A stretch of 11,151 nucleotides of DNA. Source: Baffinella frigidus (Eukaryota > Cryptophyceae > Cryptomonadales > Baffinellaceae). The DNA is taken from the NCBI GenBank assembly GCA_026770585.1, contig MU646393.1, positions 751,630-762,780 on the forward strand. The letters run 5' to 3'. Shown here one piece after another: positions 1-6,437 of the stretch. The notes under the pieces are model-generated. The model worked only from the letters and a program-made list of their open reading frames with translations, was not told where the DNA came from and ran no database searches. Both the position numbers and the translations under genes were made by a program. The number at the start of each line of letters is the position of its first letter. Positions within the stretch are counted from its first letter, which is position 1.

Positions 1-63
1 AAACCCCAAACCCCAAACCCCAAACCCCAAACCCCAAACCCCAAACCCCAAACCCCAAACCCT
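1..63 (+). repeat. Telomere-like AAACCCC tandem array
   Basis: Nine units of the 7-mer AAACCCC (the last as AAACCCT) run without interruption from the first base and then break into TGAACCCC. The G-rich complement is TTTGGGG, one base away from the plant-type TTTAGGG found at 3380-3482. The C-rich strand reads 5' to 3' on the plus strand, the orientation expected at the left end of a chromosome. It may be a variant or proximal telomere array or the end of a contig; the window cannot distinguish these. Confidence 0.85.
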
Positions 64-158
64 GAACCCCCGCAGGTGAAGGCGACGCTGGCGCTCTCGC
101 CCGTCGGAGGAGGAGCGGGCGCGCCGACGCAGGATCAGGTCCGGCATCACGACCCTTC

Positions 159-209
159 CACGTCCCTTTCACGCCCCTATCACGTCCCTACCACGTCCCT
201 ATCACGTCC
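159..209. repeat. 11-bp tandem repeat, copy 1
   Basis: Four and a half units of an 11-mer with consensus CACGTCCCTAT (variants ending TTT and TAC, and one CACGCCCC). The same array with the same order of variants recurs at 383-433, so the whole array was duplicated as a block rather than expanding twice. Confidence 0.9.
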
Positions 210-382
210 ACGAAACGCCGCGAGTTTGCGGCGGTTGGGGACGATGCGCTGACTTAGGGAGGCGAGGCGAGTCGGAGGAGGAGCGGGCGCGCCGACGCAG
301 GACCAGGTCCAGAATAGATGAGCACCGTCGAGCCTAGTTGCCCTGAGAGCCTAGATACCCATCAGAGGATCAGGTCCGGCAT

Positions 383-433
383 CACGTCCCTTTCACGCCC
401 CTATCACGTCCCTACCACGTCCCTATCACGTCC
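383..433. repeat. 11-bp tandem repeat, copy 2
   Basis: Same 11-mer array and unit order as at 159-209. A third start of the array is visible at about 632 (ATCACGTCCCTCCAC), where it ends after one unit. Confidence 0.9.
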
Positions 434-481
434 ACGAAGCGCCGCGAGTTTGCGGCTCAGGTCCGGAATAGATGCGCACCG

Positions 482-579
482 TATCCCTTAAGTGGCCAGG
501 GGTTGATCCCCGACAGGTCCTAGGCAGGTCCTAGGGCCCTACGGTAGGGCATACGAGCCTACTGGCCACTTAAGGGATA
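482..579. mobile_element. A-family TIR element (A1), 98 bp
   Basis: The ends are perfect inverted repeats of 18 bp: TATCCCTTAAGTGGCCAG at 482-499 and its complement at 562-579. The interior carries two GGTCCTAGG-type words and CCCTACGGTAGGGC. It has no coding capacity, so it can only be a non-autonomous element moved by a transposase in trans. The outermost TA on both sides fits a TA target duplication. It interrupts the duplicated block whose related uninterrupted copy lies at about 304-386. Confidence 0.8.
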
Positions 580-703
580 GCCTGGGTGCCCTGAGAGCCT
601 AGATACCCATCACAGGATCAGGTCCCGCATCACGTCCCTCCACCGCGCCAGGGCAGAAGTTCAATTGTCAAGATCGTGTAGTAAGATGATGATTCGTTCG
701 AGT

Positions 704-935
704 AAAGTTGATTCTACCCGGGAAACACGCCAAAAGTTATGGGAATTGGAGCTCTTGCCATGCGGAACACGTCCGGATTTTAAAAAATCTGTACCACAAC
801 AAGCCATCTAAACACTATTAGCGCGAACGAGTGCGTATGAAAAAGCCACTTGTGCCCTGACGCGGCTTAGCAGGTACCGGTGTCATTGGGAATCGGTCCA
901 AAGTTGATTCTCGCCCAGGAAACACTCCAACAGTC
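704..935 (+). repeat. Direct repeat pair of about 34 bp, 196 bp apart
   Basis: AAAGTTGATTCTACCCGGGA and its continuation at 704-737 match AAAGTTGATTCTCGCCCAGG and its continuation at 900-935 with a few differences. The AT-richer stretch between them (738-899) shows no gene, RNA or inverted repeat that I can support. The pair could be remnant ends of an element or a local duplication. Confidence 0.6.
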
Positions 936-1061
936 AGCAAATCTCACCCGGAAATCCGGGGGGAGAGGGCAACGGTGGCTGTTGAGTGGATCACGTCCTC
1001 GAAACGCCGCGATTTTGCGGCGGTTGGGGAAGATGCCCTGCAGGGAGGCGAGGCGAGGCTG

Positions 1062-1272
1062 CCACTCGAGGCTAGAAATAGGACCATTTTAAATATGGAG
1101 TTTTTAAATTTAGTACCAGTCACGGGTAGGTTTGGTCACGTTGCTGGGGGAATCCCCCCAGCAACGTGACCAAACGCCCCTATTTATGTGAAAATTACTA
1201 CACACCTTTTTTTTTCTTCACTTGTAAAAGAAGCTGTGTTTTGAAAATGGTCCCATGTCTAGCCTCGAGTGG
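1062..1272. mobile_element. Fold-back element with inner perfect hairpin, 211 bp
   Basis: Outer arms CCACTCGAGGCTAG at 1062-1075 and CTAGCCTCGAGTGG at 1259-1272 are inverted. The similarity continues inward to GGACCATTTT at 1081 and AAAATGGTCC at 1245. At the centre lies an independent hairpin (1131-1174). No transposase is encoded. The left flank is the duplicated GGCGAGGCGAG block seen at 262-271, so the element lies within or at the edge of a subtelomeric block. No clear target duplication is visible. Confidence 0.65.
1131..1174. repeat. Perfect 20-bp hairpin with 4-nt loop
   Basis: TTTGGTCACGTTGCTGGGGG at 1131-1150 is followed by AATC and then its exact reverse complement at 1155-1174. 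It sits near the centre of the 1062-1272 fold-back element. No T-run or gene end is next to it, so I do not call it a terminator. Confidence 0.9.
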
Positions 1273-1463
1273 TGGGACGAGCGTGCACGCCAGGAGTTTG
1301 GAAAACGTGTTTCTTGATCGCAGAAGTCTTACTAGGATCCTTCTAGCAAGTGGGTAGCTGAGTGCGATGCGCCGGCCGTACCCTTGGTGTTGCAGCGAAG
1401 CAGCTTGACACTGAGGCGGTTCCATCGGGGTTGGAAGGCGCGAAGCGCCCCAATCTGTTGACA

Positions 1464-1511
1464 AGGTTTGACCAGTTTTACCAGGTTTGACCAGTTTTAC
1501 AAGGTTTGACC
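1464..1511. repeat. 19-bp tandem repeat
   Basis: AGGTTTGACCAGTTTTACC repeats with a period of 19 at 1464, 1483 and 1502 (two and a half units). The core TTTGACC resembles the TTGACY words scattered through the window. The stretch 1273-1463 just before it holds no supported feature apart from a short GGCGC-GAA-GCGCC stem at about 1437-1449. Confidence 0.85.
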
Positions 1512-1627
1512 GATTGGAGAATGAAAGTGGCGAGCGTGCTACAGGTGCTGGAACTCCTGGGAAAGGTGATAATGGATGATAAGGCGTTCGCGCAGGGGAA
1601 CGTCGAGGTGCGCTCTCGCCTTGCTCC

Positions 1628-1718
1628 GCCCGAATTGACTTTTGCTGTCCCCGCCCGAATCGACTTTTGCTGTCCCCGCCTGAATTGACTTTTGCTGTCC
1701 CCGCCTGAGTTGACTTTG
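1628..1718. repeat. 25-bp tandem repeat
   Basis: GCCCGAATTGACTTTTGCTG plus TCCCC repeats at 1628, 1653 and 1678, with a partial fourth unit at 1703. Each unit contains TTGACTTTTG or TCGACTTTTG, the same word found inside the D-family elements at 1878-2036 and 2345-2468. Because 25 is not a multiple of 3, the open frames that cross the array read successive units in different frames, which argues against coding. Confidence 0.9.
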
Positions 1719-1877
1719 ACGCGGCAGTTTTTTTCGGTGTGGCACGGTGCAGCCAAGAGGCTGCAGCATGGGTTGCTCTGGGAGTTTTCTTGCCTCGATC
1801 TCCCTAGACATGCTTCACTGTGCGCTCTGCCGACGCGTTGTGCCCTCCGCGCACCCCCCACTCGACGGTGCAGTTAC

Positions 1878-2036
1878 CACGCGCCAGATTCTTGGAAGGG
1901 GTTGCCAAACGTCAATTTCTCCTCAAGGCAGTGGTTTTCAAAAGTCAAATAACCAGAAAGGTTTTAAAATACCAGAAAGGTTTTAAAATACCAGAAAGGT
2001 TGAAAAAAAATCAACACCCTCCTGCACTGTGGCGTG
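1878..2036. mobile_element. D-family TIR element (D1), 159 bp
   Basis: The ends are CACGCGCCAGA and TGTGGCGTG. The interior is the reverse complement of element D2 (2345-2468), including GGGGTTGCC, TCAATTTCTCCTCAAGGCAG, TTTTCAAAAGTCAA and TCAACACCCTCCTGCAC. D1 is longer than D2 mainly because the 19-bp word AGAAAGGTTTTAAAATACC is tandemly repeated at about 1956-2000. The two copies lie head to head about 300 bp apart. No protein is encoded. Confidence 0.75.
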
Positions 2037-2344
2037 GTATGTGCTAGGGGGTTCAGACCTGAGTGCTCACGCCCGGTTGTCCTCTCCGAACGGGGCTCAC
2101 GCTAGGGGGTGACCGCCCGAAAGCGGCGACTCCAACGCCATGCTGCGTGTCTTCTTCTTCTTCTTCATTAACCTCTTAAAGTCCCTGTAAACAGGTCCTA
2201 CGCCTACTGGATAGTGATCAACCCACTAACTTCGCGCCGTTTGCAGGCTGCGTGTAGCGACATACGGTACAGGGGTTACTCGAAATTGAGGGCACGTGCC
2301 GCCTCTGGGGTTGTTCAATGCTAGGACTAGCTCCACTGTAGGAC
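2037..2344. other. Spacer between inverted D elements; no gene seen
   Basis: This stretch holds a short CTT microsatellite (about 2151-2167). A block at about 2263-2318 (GGGGTTACTCGAAATTGAGG core) is inverted relative to 2468-2519 and 2949-2997. I see no convincing reading frame, tRNA or rRNA. Confidence 0.5.
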
Positions 2345-2468
2345 CACGCCAGAGTGCAGGAGAGTGTTGATTTTTTAAACCCGCGTCTCAAAGCGGTTGT
2401 TGACTTTTGAAAATCACTGCCCTGAGGAGGAATTGACTTTTGGCGACCCCTTCGAAGGCTCTGGCGTG
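2345..2468. mobile_element. D-family TIR element (D2) with GGAC target duplication
   Basis: The element has inverted ends CACGCCAGAG and CTCTGGCGTG and is flanked on both sides by GGAC (2341-2344 and 2469-2472). A related empty site at about 2930-2997 carries the same flanks (GACTAGCTCCACTGTAGGAC then CCTAG and GCGGTGCGTATCCTCAA) with only one GGAC and no element. That shows D2 inserted as a unit. The interior contains two TTGACTTTTG words. There is no coding capacity. Confidence 0.8.
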
Positions 2469-2517
2469 GGACCCTAGAGCGGTGCGTATCCTCAATTTCG
2501 AGTAACCCTGTACGGCG

Positions 2518-2923
2518 CGTGGGGCTGACCCCGGATACCGGCGCTTTGGGGTCCTTCTTCCTTACCTTCCTTATCTTCAGTTTGCAAAATCATGTCTTGG
2601 TCCTTATGGTCCTCTTAATCCTCTTAATCCTCTTAATATATTCTTTTCTGAGAAAGCACACAGCCACGACCCTTCAAGACATGGCCAAACCCTAGTGGTC
2701 AAACCCTGTTGGATTCTACCGCCACCACATTCCCCCTCCAGAGGTGGAGGTGAACCGTCGGGCTGTGTCCAACTTATAAAACGCCAGGTGTGGGGCTGAC
2801 CCCGGATGCCGGCGCTCAGGAGGCACACAGCCACGACCCTTCAGGACATGGAAGAGACGAATGTATTACTCGATTTGATGGTCAAACCCTAGTGGTCAAA
2901 CCCTGTTGGATTCTACCGCCACG
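2518..2923 (+). repeat. Direct duplication of a mixed block
   Basis: Two copies lie in tandem, at about 2518-2725 and 2788-2923. Shared words in order are GTGGGGCTGACCCCGGAT, CCGGCGCT, CACACAGCCACGACCCTTCA, then GACATGG, then AAACCCTAGTGGTCAAACCC and TGTTGGATTCTACCGCCAC. Copy 1 has extra sequence between the first two parts, including a 9-bp tandem (CCTCTTAAT three times, 2611-2637). Copy 2 has about 28 extra bases after GACATGG. No gene is evident. Confidence 0.75.
2611..2637. repeat. 9-bp tandem repeat
   Basis: CCTCTTAAT occurs three times exactly in tandem. It lies in the part of duplication copy 1 that copy 2 lacks. Confidence 0.85.
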
Positions 2924-3035
2924 CCACGAGGACTAGCTCCACTGTAGGACCCTAGGGCGGTGCGTATCCTCAACTTCGAGTAACCCTGTACGGCGCAGGA
3001 CCAGCCTGGCCCAGTCGCTCCCACCGTCGCTGCAA

Positions 3036-3158
3036 CATTGCCTAGGACCTCCTATTGTAGGCCGAGGGATCCTAGGACCAAAAATCTCGGCCTACGGTAG
3101 GAGGTCCTAGGCAATGCCGTATGCCTAACTACCCCATTTTTGGTCAGTTACCCTATTA
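3036..3158. mobile_element. E-family fold-back element (E1), left end truncated
   Basis: This copy retains the palindromic core, with CCTAGGACCTCCTA and GGCCGAG arms around GGATCCTAGGACCAAAAA, and the right arm through GCCTAACTACCCCATTTT to GTTACCCTATTA. The matching left arm found in E2 and E3 is missing: sequence before ATTGCCTAGG is unrelated. It has no coding capacity. Confidence 0.8.
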
Positions 3159-3379
3159 AGATTGCGCCGTAGGATGTTGCTGGAGTGGAGGAGGTACAGT
3201 AGCGTGTGTCAGGACGGACCCTAGGACGGGCCCGCCTCGGGCAGAGAGAAGTCATGTGTGTCGACAAGTCGTCACGCTTGCCTCCCCAGGGGTGCGCACC
3301 ACACATGTGAAAGGGAGGAAGCCTCAACCTACAATCATTTAGCTCGACATGTGGGCGCTATCTCACAGCTGGCTCGCAA
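3159..3379. other. Unassigned spacer before telomere array
   Basis: It contains GGACGGGCCCGCCTCGGGC at about 3223-3242, one of four dispersed copies of this GC-rich word (others near 4099, 4416 and 4812). Otherwise I see no gene or structured RNA here. Confidence 0.5.
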
Positions 3380-3482
3380 CCCTAAACCCTAAACCCTAAA
3401 CCCTAAACCCTAAACCCTAAACCCTAAACCCTAAACCCTAAACCCTAAACCCTAAACTCTAAACCCTAAACCCTAAACCCTA
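3380..3482 (+). repeat. Interstitial plant-type telomere repeat (CCCTAAA)n
   Basis: Fourteen units of CCCTAAA plus CCCTA lie in perfect register, with a single variant unit, CTCTAAA, at 3457. The complement TTTAGGG is the Arabidopsis-type telomere repeat, used by land plants and many algae. Its position inside the window, with unrelated sequence on both sides, makes it an interstitial array. It could come from repaired breaks, telomere-fragment capture or a former chromosome end. Confidence 0.95.
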
Positions 3483-3863
3483 CTGGCAGACGCGGTTCCA
3501 CCCGCTCGGGCTCACGCTCGTCGGAACGTGGGCGGCCGTTACCAAGGTACGCACCCCCCTTGCTTGCACCTGGGGTCCCTGGGGGTCCCTGCCTCCTCCC
3601 GAAGCAGCCTCAGGAATGGCCTCCATGTGTCTGTCCCTGGGCGGGCCTATCTCTGTCCCCCGGTGTTGGTTTTTCACGCCGTTCCTGAGGCAGACCTTGC
3701 TGTGGTCTTTTAGGTCCGTTAGGTTCTTCGAGCTCCCAACATAGGCGGACACTGGAACTTGTTCTGCAGAAGAGCCATGCTTCCTTTCGGATCACATTCA
3801 GGCCCCCCGGTGCAGAGGATCGCAGCGGTTGATGGCACGCGTGTGCCCCTGCCTGTGAGGGCA
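3483..3863. other. Region without a supported gene
   Basis: The open frames on both strands here are short and overlapping, with no recognisable domain. The only structured part is about 3705-3794, which recurs inverted at 5876-5966. A frame in both inverted copies reads DPKGSMA and then CPPMLGARRT followed by a stop, but differences between copies are not clearly concentrated at silent positions. I treat it as a repeat rather than a gene. Confidence 0.5.
3705..3794. repeat. Inverted repeat arm, about 90 bp, partner at 5876-5966
   Basis: GGTTCTTCGAGCTCCCAACA, TAGGCGGACAC and CATGCTTCCTTTCGGATCA match the reverse complement of 5876-5966 with scattered differences. The arms enclose about 2.1 kb that includes several B, E and tandem elements. 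Confidence 0.8.
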
Positions 3864-4057
3864 TACAGGGGAGTCTGGGCTATAAGAACACGGGTGCCCC
3901 GACATCGGCCCGTGTCTGTTTTCTTCAATTAGCACCAGAGGGTTGACTAAACGCAAAATTAAGCCAAACCTCTGGTACTAAATCAAGAAAACGGGGGGCC
4001 AAAAAATCCGGTATGTGCTCTTAAGTTCTGGTTTCTTATAACCCAGATACCCCTGTA
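3864..4057. mobile_element. Divergent B-family TIR element (B-a), 194 bp
   Basis: The left end TACAGGGGAGTCTGGGCTAT plus AAGAAC and the right end GTTTCTTATA then ACCCAGATACCCCTGTA are inverted. They match the B family at the outermost bases and at the ATAAGAAAC block but differ between. Inside lies a smaller inverted pair, TTAGCACCAGAGG at 3929 and CCTCTGGTACTAA ending at 3981, possibly a second element within the first. There is no coding capacity. Confidence 0.65.
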
Positions 4058-4191
4058 GTCCAGGGTGAGCTCGCTCGCTCTGAGTAGAGTGAAACTAACG
4101 GCCCGAGGCGGGCTCGTCCTAGACTATGTCCCCACACTGCCCCCACCCCGTGCTCGAGCAGCCGCTCCACTGCCTCGCAACGGTCAGGTTA

Positions 4192-4353
4192 ATAGGGTAA
4201 CGGCCTGAAAATGGGGTAGTTAGGCCTACGGCATTGCCTAGGACCTCCTACCGTAGGCCGAGACGTTTTGGTCCTAGGATCCCTCGGCCTACGGTAGGAG
4301 GTCCTAGGCAATGCCGTATGCCTAACTACCCCATTTTCAGGCCGTTAGCCTAT
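4192..4353. mobile_element. E-family fold-back element (E2), 162 bp, complete
   Basis: The whole element is a near-perfect inverted repeat. ATAGGGTAACGGCCTGAAAA, TGGGGTAGTTAGGC and ACGGCATTGCCTAGGACC lead into CTCCTACCGTAGGCCGAG and mirror to the right end. The unpaired centre is the reverse complement of the centre of E1 and E3, so the loop sits in the opposite orientation. The single strand could form a long cruciform. It encodes no protein. Confidence 0.85.
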
Positions 4354-4466
4354 GAATGTGTAGCTGAACCAGCTCCATTGTTGTCCATGCCCGACATGTA
4401 CCTCCCTCGAGTCCAGGACGAGCCCGCCTCGGAGCGTTGGATCGACTGTACTCGGGGGCACGCGAC

Positions 4467-4593
4467 TACAGGGGTGCCTCGCTCACATGAAAACACCCAC
4501 CCCCTAGGACCTCCATAAGGCCCTAGGCATAGGGCTACTGTACATGTAGGGTCCTAGGGTGGGGCGTTTTCTTGTGAGCGAGGTACCCCTGTA
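4467..4593. mobile_element. B-family TIR element (B6), 127 bp, variant ends
   Basis: The ends TACAGGGGTGCCTCGCTCAC and GTGAGCGAGGTACCCCTGTA differ from the main B sequence at the ATAAGAAAC block (here ATGAAAAC and GTTTTCTT). The interior has CCTAGGACC, GGCCCTAGGC and GTCCTAGGG words. TA at each outer end fits TA target duplication. Confidence 0.85.
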
Positions 4594-4825
4594 GTCCTGA
4601 CACAGCCCCCCTCTCGGCAGGCCGCGGGGGTCGCGACAGACGAGCTTCTCAAGCGCGGCGCCACTTCTGCGGTCGTGACGCTCACCATGGTGGTCTCCAG
4701 CGAGTGAGATGTGAGGACGCACGCCTACATGTAATGTCTACATAAATGACTTTATTTGAGGACGCATGCCTAATGTCTACACACATGACTTTTCGCTCCG
4801 CCCGCCTCTCCGCCCGAGGCGGGCC

Positions 4826-5070
4826 CGTCCTAGGGCCCTACAGTAGGAGGTCCTAGGCAGGCTCCTGAGGTTGCTACCCGTCCTAGGGCCCTACGGTAGG
4901 AGGTCCTAGGCAGGCTCTTGAGGTCGCTGACGTCCACGCGTCCGGCGTGCCGCGTCCGGCCTAGGGTCTGTCCTCACAGCCCTACGGTAGGAGGTCCTAG
5001 GCAGGCTCCTGAGGTCGCTGACGTCCACGCGTCCGGCGTGCCGCGTCCGGCCTACAGGGGTACCTCGCTC
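4826..5070 (+). repeat. Nested 53-bp and 91-bp tandem repeats built on CCTAGG words
   Basis: A 53-bp unit starting CCGTCCTAGGGCCCTAC occurs at 4826 and 4879. A 91-bp unit starting CCCTACGGTAGGAGGTCC occurs at 4889 and 4980, and its second copy is interrupted at 5053 by element B1. The unit contains GTCCACGCGTCCGGCGTGCC and GGGTCTGTCCTCACAGC. Apart from the insertion the two 91-bp copies are almost identical, so the duplication is recent. Confidence 0.85.
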
Positions 5071-5174
5071 ATAAGAAACTGCCTCCCCCCTTAGGACCAC
5101 AATAGGGCCCTACGCATAGCCCTACTGTAGGGTCCTAGGAGGAGGCGGTTTCTTATGAGCGAGGTACCCCTTTA
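5053..5174. mobile_element. B-family TIR element (B1), 122 bp, with empty site in window
   Basis: The left end is TACAGGGGTACCTCGCTCAT plus AAGAAAC. The right end is GTTTCTTATGAGCGAGGTAC then CCCTTTA, with one mismatch at the tip. The flanks GCCGCGTCCGGCC and GGGTCTGTCCTCACAGC are joined by a single TA in the neighbouring tandem copy at 4962-4963. The insertion therefore occurred at TA and duplicated it. TA targets are typical of Tc1/mariner-type transposases. The element encodes no transposase. Confidence 0.92.
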
Positions 5175-5282
5175 GGGTCTGTCCTCACAGCAGCAGCCAA
5201 CCACCATGGTCGTCACCCGTGGCGACTATCAGTGAGCCCTCGGATCCTAGGCCAACTATGGTTTCGCCCTCGAATCCTAGGC

Positions 5283-5387
5283 TATCCCTTAAGTGCCCAG
5301 GTAGTCAAATTTGACGGCCAAGAGGTCGTAGGCAGGTCCTAGGGCCCTACCGTAGGGCGTATGAGCCTACTGGGCACTTGAGGGATA
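5283..5387. mobile_element. A-family TIR element (A2), 105 bp
   Basis: TATCCCTTAAGTGCCCAG at 5283-5300 and CTGGGCACTTGAGGGATA at 5370-5387 are inverted with one mismatch. The interior reads AGGCAGGTCCTAGGGCCCTA then CCGTAGGGCGTATGAGCC, close to A1. It is non-coding, and its outer TA fits TA target duplication. Confidence 0.85.
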
Positions 5388-5812
5388 TGTAACTACTTGT
5401 CAGCCCTCGGATCCCGCCGGGTTGAAAGTAGCTCAGGGCTACTGCGACTCGACCTTGGTCGAGTCGCAGGCCCCCGCCACTGGTGAAGTGTAGAATGCAG
5501 TGTGGGTTCCTGAAGAGGATACTTGAAAACACGTTGCGATGTCTGGTCGTCTGGGGATATCCAGGGATATCCCCCATGTAGGCCCAAGCGGAGTGACTTT
5601 ACACAAGTCACGGCCACTTTAGACCGCTGCCAGAGGTCGCGATGTCTGTTCGATGTCTGTTCGATGGGCCTCTGCATGTCTGCCTACCTACAACCGCGGG
5701 AGGAGCGTTGTGTGTGGGTATCTAGGCGTTAAGGGCATCTAAGGACGCAAGGTTATGAGGACACCTGCATATATGTAGATTCACTGAGGCCTTCAAAAGT
5801 AGATTCACTTCA
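5388..5812. other. Gene-free stretch with short palindromes
   Basis: Supported structures are a hairpin at 5442-5469, a palindrome GGGGATATCC-AG-GGATATCCCC at 5553-5574, GTGACTT and AAGTCAC arms at about 5595-5611, and an 11-bp tandem GATGTCTGTTC twice at 5641-5662. The block GGTTATGAGGAC to GTAGATTCACTT at about 5752-5811 has an inverted shorter relative at about 6563-6597. No gene is supported. Confidence 0.6.
5442..5469. repeat. Perfect 13-bp hairpin with TT loop
   Basis: CTGCGACTCGACC, then TT, then GGTCGAGTCGCAG. It is a very tight GC-rich stem with no adjoining T-run or gene end, so its role is unknown. Confidence 0.9.
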
Positions 5813-5862
5813 GAGAGTCAACTGGTAACTCCGATCCGAGAGTTGACTAGTAACTCCGGTCC
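5813..5862. repeat. 25-bp direct tandem repeat
   Basis: GAGAGTCAACTGGTAACTCC then GATCC at 5813-5837 is followed directly by GAGAGTTGACTAGTAACTCC then GGTCC at 5838-5862. The variable centre is GTCAAC in one unit and GTTGAC in the other, which are reverse complements of each other. Confidence 0.85.
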
Positions 5863-5875
5863 TTCTAAGGCCCGC

Positions 5876-5966
5876 TGATCCGAAAGGAAGCATGGCCTTT
5901 CTGCAGCATAAGTTCCGGTGTCCGCCTATGTTGGGAGCTCGAAGAACCTAAAGGACCTAAAGGATC
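5876..5966. repeat. Inverted repeat arm, about 90 bp, partner at 3705-3794
   Basis: TGATCCGAAAGGAAGCATGG, GTCCGCCTATGTTGGGAGCT and CGAAGAACCTAAAGGACCTA match the reverse complement of 3705-3794 with scattered differences. After the shared part the two sites diverge. Confidence 0.8.
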
Positions 5967-6020
5967 TGTTTCAGTCAACGCGACGAAAGAAAGAAGAATC
6001 CCCGTGACACGTGGGGGCGG

Positions 6021-6249
6021 TACAGGGGTACCTGACTTATAAGAAACTGCCCCCCCCTAGGACCACCGTAGGGCCCTAGCTAGGTATCCCTTAAGTGCCC
6101 AGTAGGCTCATACGCCCTACCGTAGGGCCCTAGGACCAGCCTAGGACCTCAGGCCCCCAAATTTGGAGGCCTGGTCACTTAAGGGATACATGTAGGCCTA
6201 CTGTAGGTCCTGGGGGGGGGCGGTTTCTTATGAGCGAGGTACCCCTGTA
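6021..6249. mobile_element. B-family TIR element (B2), 229 bp, interrupted by A3
   Basis: The left end TACAGGGGTACCTGACTTAT plus AAGAAAC and the right end GTTTCTTATGAGCGAGGTAC then CCCTGTA define a B element. Its centre is split at GGCCCTAGCTAGG by the A-family element at 6085-6188. Without the insertion and one TA the element would be about 127 bp, in line with the other B copies. A 10-base G run lies just inside the right end. Confidence 0.88.
6085..6188. mobile_element. A-family TIR element (A3), nested in B2
   Basis: TATCCCTTAAGTGCCCAG at 6085 and CTGGTCACTTAAGGGATA ending at 6188 are inverted with one mismatch. The interior is in the opposite orientation to A2 (GTAGGCTCATACGCCCTACC here). 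It lies wholly inside a B element, so A moved after that B copy had inserted. Confidence 0.88.
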
Positions 6250-6314
6250 GCGTCAAGTGTGTGCGAGCACCAGGTGGCGGACCCGCTCGACCACCGAGAA
6301 GACTCTCTCAACGC

Positions 6315-6437
6315 TACAGGGGCACCTCGCTCATAAGAAACCGCCCCCCCCCCTAGGACAACCATAGAACCCTAGGACATGGTCCTGCTGTAGGGGCCTA
6401 GGGGGTGGCGGTTTCTTATGAGCGAGGTACCCCTGTA
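6315..6437. mobile_element. B-family TIR element (B3), 123 bp
   Basis: The ends are TACAGGGGCACCTCGCTCAT plus AAGAAACCGCC and GGCGGTTTCTTATGAGCGAG then GTACCCCTGTA. The interior contains CCTAGGACAACC and GGGGCCTAGGGGG. Outer TA is present on both sides. It has no coding capacity. Confidence 0.9.

Larger units (their letters stand above)
76..640. repeat. Mosaic of duplicated subtelomeric blocks
   Basis: Several blocks recur here in direct orientation. GTCGGAGGAGGAGCGGGCGC and its continuation occur at 103 and 270. CGCCGCGAGTTTGCGG occurs near 216 and 439, with a longer relative at 1000-1058. The stretch AGGTCC(A/G)GAATAGATG to the TGCCCTGAGAGCCTAGATACC block occurs at about 304-386 and again at about 462-640, the second copy being interrupted by an A-family element. 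The reading GTG AAG GCG ACG from 76 is codon-like, but it belongs to a duplicated block and has no visible gene around it. I see no intact gene in this stretch. Confidence 0.8.

Noticed and set aside
76-132. Exon-like stretch (VKATLALSPVGGGAGAPTQ) after CCCCGCAG
   Set aside because: Part of it is duplicated at 270 without the upstream part, and there is no start, continuation or partner exon. At most it is a fragment of a gene captured in subtelomeric repeats.
1340-1450. tRNA-like look (GTAGCTGAGTGCG and a GGTTCC)
   Set aside because: No seven-base acceptor pairing, no GGTTCRA T-loop and no anticodon stem could be assembled.
1478-1861. Minus-strand 127-codon open frame with Ser-Gly-Lys repeats
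   Set aside because: It runs through a 25-bp tandem array, so each unit is read in a different frame. The apparent peptide repeat is a by-product of DNA repetition.
4234-4518. Open frames inside element sequence, with words such as SYERGTP or TSLIRK recurring in several places
   Set aside because: These are translations of the B and E inverted ends. The same peptide words appear wherever an element lies, on both strands, so they reflect repeats, not a gene family.
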